Below are positions 61,044-64,000 of a stretch of 64,000 bases of DNA, in pieces. Below the pieces are notes generated by a model that worked only from the letters and a program-made list of their open reading frames with translations, made no database searches and had not been told where the DNA came from. How positions within the stretch are numbered: the first letter of the stretch is position 1; each line of letters opens with the position of its first letter. The position numbers were made by a program, and so were the translations under genes. Source of the stretch: Achatina immaculata (Eukaryota > Mollusca > Gastropoda > Stylommatophora > Achatinidae); contig CM019702.1 in the NCBI GenBank assembly GCA_009760885.1, positions 45,889,550-45,953,549 of the forward strand, written 5' to 3'.

Positions 61044-62817
61044 ACCTTTCTTGTTAAGTCACAAAGGTGTCTAATAAGTTGTTGTCGGGAACTGGGCAGC
61101 ATTCTTTTTCTTACCCTCGGTTTCTTCTCGGATTCGCTTCATTTTAGTACAGCTGACCTTTGCTATGTCATTATATCAGTCGGTAAGAATAGTGAGCAGC
61201 AGAACCCCTATTAATGCGAGGAAAACTAAATTGATGACAACTGACAAAACAAATAAGTCAGCTGAATATATCAATGAGGAAAAATTGGAAGAAGTGGAGA
61301 GTTTTGGTATCGTGGATCATAACTAATAATGGAGATACAATGAGGGAAATTAAAAGGAGGACATCTATCGCTCCTCAGAAAGTAAAACAAATAAAGAATC
61401 TATAGAGAGGAACAGACAGTGCTACAAAAATAAGATTTTTAAGGGCATGTATCTTTCCCAGTGCAGCATATGCCTGTGAGACCTGGACACTTAACAGCTG
61501 AGAAACACATAAATGCCTTTGAATGTAAATGGCACAGAAGAGTTCTTCAAATATTATGGACATAAAAAAGAACAAATATATCCATACTACAAGAACTTAA
61601 TATTGAAGAAGGTTGGCTAGTAAAGAGGATTAAACAGAGAACATTTAAATATTTTGGACACATTAAACGTCATGAGAATTTAGAGAAGACAGTCTTGGAA
61701 GGATACGTAATAGGAAAAAGAAAGAGAGGAAGACATCATTGATAATGGATACATCAGCAGCAGGGCATCTTGCTTACAACCGAGAGGCCAACGGAAGAGC
61801 TGTTAAGGAGGCAAAGTTCTGCAAGGGATATACAAATGACTGACTGACCACTGGTATCCCCAGGAACATGCTTAACCTGGCTAACGGGACACGGACTGCC
61901 TTAGTCTCCCATGGGCGTGGAGTCTGCTGAAGAAGTATTTCACACTCCCTTGCTTGTTAGATCCACTGAGGGGCTTACACAGTTGCTGCGATGACCCACT
62001 CCCAAACCGACACTATGCTGCTCTGCATCTTCACCTCAAACGTCTACAAAAGACATCATCACACCGTTCGAAGAGGAATTTTAATATCCGATTTGTTAAT
62101 GCAATTGTTTTATGTAAAATGTTTTGCTTGTTCTGACATTCTAACATTTTCTTGAAACACTGAGTAGATCCATTGATTTGTGTTGTGTTTGTTTATTTAT
62201 TTTCCTGAAGACTCTCTCCATCGTCTTTTCATGTTGTTTTTCTTTTGTGTTTCCTGTATCTATATCACCTGCCAGTCACTAGAGGTTCATCGATAAATGT
62301 TGCTCTCTCAACAGCAAATCTCAGAAACTCTCCACTCGTTACAAATCCAGTTACAGTTGCTCAAAATTTAGCTACATAATTTGTTGAAATAATAAATGGT
62401 ATATTTCAGGTAGCCTGGCATCAGCCGCGAAACCTGGTGGCATCACACTTTAAAACTGGAGCTATGTGTACACTGTGAAAGTTCTGTAATGAGAAAAAAA
62501 TGACTGGCACAAATAAAAACATCAAGTACTTGTTTCCCTTTTTTTTTTCAGAGACAAAGTGGATATCAGAAGCCTCGTACTTACGCTGGGGATTTCAAGC
62601 CTTGTGTGTGATCGGAATCAAGGATCTGGAATTCGACTGCAACACACCAGAGTGTGTCCGCCCGACAATCAGTGGAGGAGAAGCTCTCAGTATGTTTTCT
62701 TTAACAGATACCGCCCTGTGGAAGTGTGCCTTGGGTTTGGGAGCTTCAATGGTCGTTTTCTTGACAATTATGTTCCTAGGTATTAAGTTCGTGCCCCAAA
62801 AACCAGTGAATGAATGA
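25907..62817 (+). CDS. ABCG half-transporter, ABCG8/sterolin-like, 13 exons, 665 aa
   Basis: CDS = join(25907..26068,32160..32262,34107..34342,35866..35998,36346..36469,37700..37845,46803..46957,48443..48570,50431..50630,51378..51454,56423..56524,59928..60093,62552..62817). The sum is 1998 bases and every junction phase agrees. The family pumps sterols or other lipids across membranes using ATP and works as a dimer. Walker A G-G-S-G-S-G-K-T-S (86-94), signature L-S-G-G-E (193-197), Walker B L-L-L-D-E-P (214-219), D-loop S-G-L-D (221-224) and H-loop H250 are all present. Six membrane segments follow, at about 408-428, 440-460, 491-512, 523-545, 552-572 and 637-657, with a cysteine-bearing loop before the last. 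Y-P-C-P-R, P-W near exon 2 and the Q-K-P tail point to ABCG8 rather than ABCG1/4. An in-frame TGA at 25838 precedes the start. Confidence 0.9.
26069..26744. other. Start of ABCG intron 1; nothing recognised
   Basis: AT-rich intronic DNA with short (ttcttattctta) repetition near 26510. Confidence 0.4.
26745..28735 (+). mobile_element. Family A non-LTR retrotransposon, decayed, in ABCG intron 1
   Basis: The RT core is better preserved than in the 6.6-9.2 kb copy. [13 protein letters not shown] lies at 27269-27305, the frame at 27442-27654 carries [13 protein letters not shown], and the catalytic box is intact as R-Y-A-D-D at 27961-27975. An AT microsatellite at 27829-27855 replaces the Q-G-C-x-L-S-P segment. 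The C-terminus has G-x-I-K-R-H-D and the basic motif, with stops. The endonuclease is missing apart from its last codons. Confidence 0.8.
26843..26940 (-). mobile_element. CR1-like LINE 3' tail nested in family A
   Basis: (ATTG)n, then the reverse complement of the LINE 3' end at 45815-45900 ('ctttatttcaaaagggttaa'). The host reading A-x-G-R/R-N-I-R-K resumes at 26940. The same type of insert, at a different site, occurs at 7580. Confidence 0.7.
28880..29180 (+). mobile_element. 3' end of a non-LTR retrotransposon (family E)
   Basis: Encodes [13 protein letters not shown], then [15 protein letters not shown] 20-plus-base G-run (28988) interrupts it, and it ends in a (GAA)n tail. Confidence 0.7.
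29620..29985. repeat. 46-bp minisatellite, 8 copies
   Basis: The unit starts 'tcctttatataatatcacaa' and recurs at 29620, 29666, 29712 and onward every 46 bp. The 129-codon frame across it is a repeat artefact. Confidence 0.95.
30194..30625 (+). mobile_element. 5'-truncated family A LINE insertion
   Basis: It begins at 'tatgcctgtgagacctggac', almost the same truncation point as the 20.6 kb copy. It has one in-frame TGA at 30477. GCAAAT at 30194-30199 and 30620-30625 may be the target duplication, though it is short. Confidence 0.75.
30990..31255 (+). mobile_element. tRNA-derived SINE
   Basis: A box TAGCGTAGTGA (31003-31013) and perfect B box GGTTCGAGTCC (31048-31058). A non-tRNA body follows, ending in 'tgggactacctttatctcta'. 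Confidence 0.7.
31256..32159. other. Rest of ABCG intron 1; nothing recognised
   Basis: Short frames only. AT-rich DNA leads to the exon 2 acceptor. Confidence 0.4.
32160..32262 (+). CDS. ABCG exon 2, ends inside Walker A with a GC donor
   Basis: Acceptor TCTGTCAG|ATG; donor TCTG|GCAAGT. Only this GC donor restores G-S-G-S-G-K-T-S when joined to exon 3 in phase 1. The nearest GT, at 32267 (GTACAC), would break the P-loop. Confidence 0.85.
32344..32470 (+). mobile_element. (AT)n tract and a short LINE 3' end
   Basis: An AT run (32344-32380) is followed by 'caaggcgagggagcagggga' and a [12 protein letters not shown] reading with an (ATGATG) tail. It resembles the LINE termini elsewhere but is too short to classify. 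Confidence 0.45.
32471..33569. other. ABCG intron 2 interior; nothing recognised
   Basis: AT-rich DNA with unrelated short frames. Confidence 0.4.
33570..33750. repeat. 32-bp tandem repeat, about 5 copies
   Basis: The unit starts 'ttgaccagctctggttctca'. Copies differ by one or two bases. Confidence 0.9.
34107..34342 (+). CDS. ABCG exon 3 (P-loop to helical domain)
   Basis: Acceptor GCATGCAG|GAAGTGG; donor AACAGG|GTTTGT. Residues 89-167 include the Q-loop region Y-V-R-Q-D-D and L-T-A-R-E-T-L. The last seven exon bases are the first bases of a 38-bp tandem repeat that fills the start of the intron. Confidence 0.88.
34336..34715. repeat. 38-bp minisatellite spanning the exon 3 donor, 10 copies
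   Basis: The unit starts CAACAGGGTTTGTTGTATTT and recurs at 34336, 34374, 34412 and onward every 38 bp. Copies are nearly identical; 34397, 34614 and the last unit differ. Copy 1 contains the last seven bases of exon 3 and the splice donor. Confidence 0.97.
34716..35096. other. ABCG intron 3 interior; nothing recognised
   Basis: T-rich intronic DNA. Confidence 0.4.
35097..35297. repeat. (TCTCTG)n-type microsatellite
   Basis: About 200 bp of TCTC/TCTG units directly next to the antisense family H fragment, so probably that element's expanded tail. Confidence 0.95.
35298..35510 (-). mobile_element. 3' end of a non-LTR retrotransposon (family H), antisense
   Basis: On the minus strand it encodes [12 protein letters not shown], then [12 protein letters not shown], and ends A-L-G-T. 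A diverged second copy with the same orientation and neighbour microsatellite lies at 45934-46140. Confidence 0.7.
35866..35998 (+). CDS. ABCG exon 4 (signature motif)
   Basis: Acceptor TGTGCAG|GTG, donor A|GTTAGT, phase 1. Contains [13 protein letters not shown], the ABC signature. Confidence 0.92.
36346..36469 (+). CDS. ABCG exon 5 (Walker B, D-loop, H-loop)
   Basis: Acceptor GTCTAG|GTG, donor AG|GTGAGA, phase 2. Contains [12 protein letters not shown] and V-H-Q-P. Confidence 0.93.
36470..37397. other. ABCG intron 5 interior with a (CA)n tract
   Basis: CA repeats at about 36635-36708 and a C/CA tract at 37253-37282. No gene is seen. Confidence 0.5.
37398..37563. repeat. 52-bp tandem repeat, about 3 copies
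   Basis: The unit starts 'cttacccccaggttgtctgt' and recurs at 37398, 37450 and 37502, with a partial copy at 37554. Confidence 0.9.
37700..37845 (+). CDS. ABCG exon 6 (end of nucleotide-binding domain)
   Basis: Acceptor TTCCACAG|A, donor A|GTATGT, phase 1. Contains Y-N-G-P-G-K and the ABCG8-like G-Y-P-C-P-R, then N-P-C-D-H-Y. Confidence 0.92.
38007..38072. repeat. (CTAT)n microsatellite
   Basis: A pure tetranucleotide run of about 16 units, ending in CTGTCTCT variants. Confidence 0.97.
38565..39068. repeat. 26-bp minisatellite, about 19 copies
   Basis: The unit starts ACCACCACAGACACCACACA and differs mostly by C/T at one or two positions. It is free of stops in all forward frames, so frames of up to 299 codons run through it. 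The 26-residue peptide period equals three DNA units. It is not considered a gene. Confidence 0.97.
39113..39582. repeat. 68-bp tandem repeat, 7 copies
   Basis: The unit includes 'caagccttcatgatgtctgt' and 'caacagctttaagt'. It recurs at 39113, 39181, 39249, 39317, 39385, 39453 and 39521. Copies split into two variants: GATGTC with GATGAC, and GACGTC with GATTAC. Confidence 0.96.
39583..39974. other. Intronic DNA, possibly 5' part of the following LINE
   Basis: No motif is seen. It lies directly before the first LINE reading frame, so it may include its 5' UTR. Confidence 0.3.
39975..42718 (+). mobile_element. CR1/jockey-type LINE, copy 1, in ABCG intron 6
   Basis: APE endonuclease at 39989-40543 ([19 protein letters not shown]). 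RT fragments follow: [16 protein letters not shown] at about 41578, an I-P-Q/V-P-Q-G-S-I segment at about 41862, and an intact catalytic F-A-D-D at 41951-41962. The C-terminal frame is 42218-42598. The Q-G-S rather than Q-G-C motif fits CR1/jockey-type LINEs. Frameshifts break the ORF. About 390 bp are missing before the 3' end compared with copy 2. It ends in 'aataaagatcattcaatcag' and (CT)n. Confidence 0.85.
42719..42776. repeat. (CT)n microsatellite between two LINE copies
   Basis: The tail of LINE copy 1. Copy 2 begins immediately after it. Confidence 0.97.
42777..45905 (+). mobile_element. CR1/jockey-type LINE, copy 2, tandem to copy 1
   Basis: Same family and orientation as copy 1, entering at the codons just inside the first ORF. 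Endonuclease frame 43001-43432 ends in the catalytic S-D-H-Y-P. RT frame 44423-44962 has A-F-D-M-I-D-H-D and L-Q-G-S-I-L-G-P, but the catalytic box is F-A-D-V (about 44747-44758). C-terminal frame 45016-45579 ends with H-L-W-N-T-L-P-S, typical of CR1-type ends. A full 3' UTR follows, to 'aaataaagatcaatcagtca' and (CT)n. Several shifts make it inactive. Confidence 0.85.
45906..46140 (-). mobile_element. (CT)n and family H LINE 3' end, antisense
   Basis: On the minus strand: [15 protein letters not shown], then [10 protein letters not shown]. The (CT)n at 45906-45933 is shared between its own tail and the tail of LINE copy 2. Confidence 0.65.
46145..46680 (-). mobile_element. Family B LINE 3' fragment, antisense, with long open frame
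   Basis: 5'-truncated. On the minus strand it is open through [36 protein letters not shown] and ends A-L-C-D-V. It is less damaged than the 54-55.9 kb copy. Confidence 0.8.
46803..46957 (+). CDS. ABCG exon 7 (linker)
   Basis: Acceptor CTGAAAG|TC completes I302 of the family's D-x-Y-x-D-L motif (here Y-I-D-L). Donor AAG|GTCAGG, phase 0. It encodes the charged connector to the membrane domain. The intron before it is 8957 bp and contains two LINEs. Confidence 0.88.
46958..47544. other. ABCG intron 7, first part; nothing recognised
   Basis: AT-rich DNA with a G-run near 47395. A short duplication 'gtagctgatatgtc-tacgag' occurs at 47245 and 47282. Confidence 0.4.
47545..48105. repeat. 28-30-bp minisatellite, about 20 copies
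   Basis: Units of 'ccagccttagctcctccaag' plus acaca(ca)acc. Length varies with CA count. Confidence 0.95.
48183..48290. repeat. 21-bp repeat of a hAT-like terminus, 5 copies
   Basis: The unit 'gatcagtgtttcccagcgtg' contains CAGTGTTTCCCA, a sequence resembling hAT transposon ends. A single related end occurs at 63640. Confidence 0.7.
48443..48570 (+). CDS. ABCG exon 8 (linker to membrane domain)
   Basis: Acceptor TTTAAAG|GAA, donor AG|GTGCGT, phase 2. Ends with F-Q-F-Y-I-L-W-R, the connecting helix before TM1. Confidence 0.85.
48571..49129. other. ABCG intron 8, first part; nothing recognised
   Basis: No motif-bearing frame. Confidence 0.4.
49130..49690. repeat. (GT)n, (GA)n and a long (TCTC/TCTG)n tract
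   Basis: GT/GA at 49130-49165 and about 395 bp of CT/TG repeats at 49295-49690. Frames in both directions through this tract are artefacts. Confidence 0.95.
49723..49765. repeat. Near-palindrome centred on AAGCTT
   Basis: Inverted arms TAAGATGG-GTGCAG / CTGCAC-CATCTTA surround GTAAGCTTAC. Confidence 0.7.
49933..50094. repeat. 54-bp tandem repeat, 3 copies
   Basis: The unit starts 'tctcaagcagcactttctcc'. Copies are almost identical. On the minus strand it is an 18-residue peptide repeat ([15 protein letters not shown]) inside a 167-codon open frame (49772-50275) without an ATG start. Confidence 0.93.
50431..50630 (+). CDS. ABCG exon 9 (TM1-TM2)
   Basis: Acceptor TTATCCAG|GCG, donor T|GTGAGT, phase 1. 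Two hydrophobic helices are separated by the short [11 protein letters not shown] loop. Confidence 0.92.
50811..50936. repeat. Long inverted repeat (53-bp arms, 20-bp loop)
   Basis: Left arm 50811-50863, right arm 50884-50936, 49 of 53 positions complementary. Two of the four mismatches would be G-U pairs in plus-strand RNA. It lies in ABCG intron 9. Confidence 0.95.
51057..51335. repeat. Degenerate tandem repeat 'gagctaactatgagttttat'
   Basis: About ten diverged units of 22-28 bp, recognisable by GAGCTAACTA and TATGAG cores. Confidence 0.75.
51378..51454 (+). CDS. ABCG exon 10 (loop before TM3)
   Basis: Acceptor CTGACAG|GC, donor AAG|GTAGAT, phase 0. Encodes the conserved R-x-F-x-x-E-L-x-D-x-L-Y and Y-Y-F-A-K region. 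Confidence 0.88.
51547..51872 (+). CDS. Unassigned protein-like open frame in ABCG intron 10
   Basis: Open for 118 codons from a TAG at 51544. Composition is mixed and protein-like rather than repeat-derived: [28 protein letters not shown], then R-L-Q-E-D-A-M and a basic end [10 protein letters not shown] possible acceptor (CTAG|AGC, 51546) and donor (CTTG|GTAATG, 51871) bracket it. It cannot belong to the transporter, since exon 10 joins exon 11 in phase 0 with correct family spacing. I do not recognise the family. It could be an exon of a nested gene, a retrocopy or a transposon piece. Confidence 0.4.
52005..52302. repeat. (ACAT)n microsatellite with CATG interruptions
   Basis: Nearly 300 bp of ATAC with ATGC variants. 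All frames on both strands are open through it. Confidence 0.97.
52580..52769 (+). mobile_element. 5'-truncated family G LINE insertion with 9-bp target duplication
   Basis: GATGTCACA at 52580-52588 and 52761-52769 flank a 172-bp insert. The insert encodes the end of the same protein as the antisense copy at 57.2-58.1 kb ([19 protein letters not shown]) and has a (GAT)n tail. Confidence 0.85.
52770..53801. other. ABCG intron 10 interior; nothing recognised
   Basis: An (AGTC)n run at 52859-52884. Short frames at 52890 and 53185 have no motif. Confidence 0.4.
53802..53995 (+). mobile_element. 5'-truncated family A LINE fragment
   Basis: Keeps [19 protein letters not shown] and the degraded C-terminal end. 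Followed by (AT)n at 54006-54031. Confidence 0.75.
54035..55868 (+). mobile_element. Family B non-LTR retrotransposon (RT and C-terminus), decayed
   Basis: RT begins around [15 protein letters not shown] (54441). It continues through [11 protein letters not shown] (54706), [13 protein letters not shown] (54985-55024) and the catalytic F-A-D-D (about 55116-55127). The frame at 54998-55498 carries the thumb (L-E-I-N-K-D-K-T-K). The C-terminus has [10 protein letters not shown] and ends A-L-C-D-V. Frameshifts lie near 54600, 54690, 54825, 55025 and 55490. The RQGC/KQGC style is RTE/L1-like. No endonuclease is retained. Confidence 0.8.
55880..55985. repeat. AT-rich palindromic tail of family B
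   Basis: AAGATAAGAATA and TATTCTTATCTT flank (TA)n, making a self-complementary stretch at about 55889-55945. Confidence 0.85.
56195..56365. repeat. Imperfect tandem repeat, units of about 50 bp
   Basis: Three to four units with 'ttatatgtgatctgccacag' and 'aaaacagcttactgtttgcc'. Confidence 0.85.
56423..56524 (+). CDS. ABCG exon 11 (TM3)
   Basis: The upstream AG (AAATCAG|ATT) is preferred over TTTTCAG|C at 56430. It joins in phase 0 and gives [11 protein letters not shown] with the family spacing. Donor CTC|GTAAGT. Confidence 0.88.
56525..57234. other. ABCG intron 11, first part; nothing recognised
   Basis: AT-rich; short 'gtgtaatat-ag' repetition at 57120-57150. Confidence 0.4.
57235..58084 (-). 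mobile_element. 5'-truncated family G LINE, antisense, with 10-bp target duplication
   Basis: TTATTACTAT at 57235-57244 and 58075-58084 flanks an 830-bp insert. On the minus strand it enters just before the catalytic Y-A-D-D (about 58021). The minus-strand frame at 57352-57975 runs 207 codons through [18 protein letters not shown] and R-S-R-G-R-P-R-E, then a short shifted end and a (GAT)n tail. Confidence 0.92.
58085..58639. other. Intronic DNA; nothing recognised
   Basis: A C-run at 58266-58277; no motif-bearing frame. Confidence 0.4.
58640..59665 (+). mobile_element. RNase H-bearing repeat, copy 2, interrupted
   Basis: The 58667-59038 frame contains [17 protein letters not shown] and A-G-G-L-A-A-R-A-K, corresponding to the last conserved segment of retroelement RNase H (W-x-P-G-H-x-G-x-x-G-N-x-x-A-D). 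The D and H positions are altered. The repeat resumes at 59421 after a 351-bp insert and ends like the 15.6 kb copy. The parent element is not identified. Confidence 0.65.
59050..59420. mobile_element. Unidentified 351-bp insertion with 10-bp target duplication
   Basis: CAGGAGAATG occurs at 59050-59059 and 59411-59420. The related repeat at 15.3-15.4 kb continues without this segment. The insert has a small internal repetition ('ctgaacgag-gc', 'gcacattt'), no coding frame and no clear pol III boxes. Confidence 0.75.
59928..60093 (+). CDS. ABCG exon 12 (TM4-TM5)
   Basis: Acceptor CTTTCAG|TTT, donor G|GTAAAA, phase 1. Two long hydrophobic segments and S-A-G-F-F-I-N, matching the family's S/A-G-F-x-I-N loop. 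Confidence 0.92.
60094..61166. other. ABCG intron 12, first part; low-complexity tracts only
   Basis: C-runs at 60619-60631 and 60666-60679, a G-run at 60857-60865 and (CT)n at 61009-61040. No gene is seen. Confidence 0.45.
61167..61845 (+). mobile_element. 5'-truncated family A LINE fragment
   Basis: It starts in the thumb region ([11 protein letters not shown]) and runs to the C-terminal A-K-F-C-K-G-like end. Part of the basic motif (about 30 bp near 61733) is deleted. Multiple shifts. Confidence 0.75.
61846..62551. other. End of ABCG intron 12; nothing recognised
   Basis: AT-rich, with a T-rich polypyrimidine tract (62535-62549) leading to the exon 13 acceptor. Confidence 0.45.
62552..62817 (+). 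CDS. ABCG exon 13 (extracellular loop, TM6, stop)
   Basis: Acceptor TTTTCAG|AG completes E578. Contains Y-L-R-W-G-F-Q-A-L, the C-N-T-P-E-C loop, TM6 and the terminal Q-K-P-V-N-E, then TGA. Confidence 0.93.
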
Positions 62818-62903
62818 GATTTATTACAATCAAAGACAAAATCTGGAAATACTTGACTGAAACTCAGGTTTTAATATTTGTACTCGAGACTTTGGTATTT
62901 TCA

Positions 62904-62909
62904 AATAAA
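62904..62909 (+). promoter_or_regulatory. Candidate poly(A) signal of the ABCG gene
   Basis: AATAAA, 87 bp after the stop codon and followed by T/G-rich sequence. Confidence 0.6.
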
Positions 62910-63639
62910 TCTTGCTGATACAATATGTTTGGATACGCATGTTAGGTGTTTTTTTAATCTATACATAAGGGGATTAATTCCGTATTACTGATATTCAATC
63001 GATTGTCTCCCTTAAGTCTATATATGATTCGAGTTTAAGACGAAATAGACAAGCAACAGCTCAAAATTGTGGCATCACTGAAATATTACAGCCCAAAATC
63101 ATTTATGTATTTTACAGTTTTTAAAAAATGTTATCTTCTGACCGTACAAATAGAGAATGTAAAAATTAACCCCTTCGCGTTCAGATATTAAAAAAAAAAA
63201 ATTAAAACTTCAGTTTATCATTGGCACTTTTTTTTTTTTGGCTCTGTTTTCCTTGTGATATGTCATGACCACATTTAATTTTCTGTATATTTTTTTTCTG
63301 ATGAATTTATGACTCAACTACTACCCACCCCCGCCACCCAATGTAAATTCACCGACCGCGACGCAGTTTTTAGGACTGCCGGAAGTGTGTTCTAGCACTG
63401 CTGTCCTTTTCATAAGAATTCTCTTACGCTGATGCCACGGAGTACGTGCACCTGTGCTGAGATCGTCCATTCATGAAGGAGATCGGAGCACCCAAGGACT
63501 TGTATTCTAGTGCTATGATGGTCATCCTGAAGTATATTAACAGTGTTGTCATATTTTGTCATATTTTATGTTATAATGAGCAGCTTGTGGAAGAAAACAC
63601 AGGCACTGGATCATGATCCTTCAAGTGATTTGCTTAAGG
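62910..63639. other. 3' flank of the ABCG gene; nothing recognised
   Basis: A- and T-runs and a G/C-richer patch at 63320-63480. No motif-bearing frame. Confidence 0.4.
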
Positions 63640-63815
63640 CAGTGTTTCTCAGCTTGGAGAGAGGTATGGGTGCTATGACCAAAAGATACTGAATGGAAAT
63701 GGAAAATTGTAGAAAGGGGTAGGGGAAGCTGCAAATAGATAATTTTAAGTGAAAATTAGGGGGAAAGGGGGCATGGAGGGAGGTGTCATATTAAGAGATT
63801 GCTTGAGAAATCCTG
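63640..63815. mobile_element. hAT-like MITE, 176 bp
   Basis: Ends CAGTGTTTCTCA and TGAGAAATCCTG form short inverted repeats. The flanks GCTTAAGG (63632-63639) and GATTAAGC (63816-63823) match at 6 of 8 positions, consistent with an aged 8-bp hAT target duplication. No transposase inside. Confidence 0.55.
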
Positions 63816-64000
63816 GATTAAGCAATATTTAACATAGGGGAAAAAAAAAAGAAAAGGTTGTACCAATCATAACATTATTATTCAGTCATATATCATGTAC
63901 CACGCTACCAGGAACAAAAACTTCAAGCTCATATGAATACGTCCTCCAATTTATTTTTTACGTGTTAAAGTATGTATTTTTGAAACTGACTGGCATTTGC

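Overview
The window is animal nuclear DNA. It is AT-rich, carries genes split by spliceosomal introns, and is dominated by transposable elements and tandem repeats. Two intact protein-coding genes can be rebuilt exon by exon. The rhodopsin-type receptor on the minus strand has the degenerate motifs (ERC for DRY, no CWxP, NSSxNIFIYY-like TM7) of the lineage-expanded chemosensory receptors of gastropods. With the retroelement mix, this makes a gastropod mollusc, plausibly a heterobranch sea slug or snail, the best guess. No species can be named from the sequence alone.

Genes. (1) 11726-16485, minus: a three-exon class A GPCR of 358 aa whose intron phases all agree. (2) 25907-62817, plus: a 13-exon half-size ABC transporter of 665 aa (nucleotide-binding domain, then six membrane segments), closest in architecture to ABCG8/sterolin. 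All twelve junctions join in frame. One intron has a GC donor and splits the Walker A motif. The gene spans about 37 kb because its introns are full of retrotransposons and minisatellites.

Layout. 1-11.7 kb: remnants of non-LTR elements, two Tc1/mariner-type elements with recognisable inverted repeats, and a mariner fragment. 11.7-16.5 kb: the GPCR, whose first intron carries a 35-bp minisatellite directly at the splice acceptor. 16.5-25.9 kb: tandem repeats, tRNA-derived SINEs and a 5'-truncated R2/R4/NeSL-type retrotransposon with an unbroken 641-codon reading frame. 25.9-62.8 kb: the ABCG gene. Its introns hold a head-to-tail pair of CR1/jockey-type LINEs, several 5'-truncated LINE insertions with visible target-site duplications, and many minisatellites. 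62.8-64 kb: 3' flank with a hAT-like MITE.

The two genes show no sign of working together. The transporter would act in membrane sterol/lipid export, normally as a dimer. The receptor would act in chemosensation. The most unusual theme is the relation between minisatellites and splice sites. A 38-bp array copies the exon 3/intron junction of the ABCG gene about ten times, and a 35-bp array copies the 3' end of GPCR intron 1 about twelve times. Family letters A-H for the retroelements are labels used only in this report.
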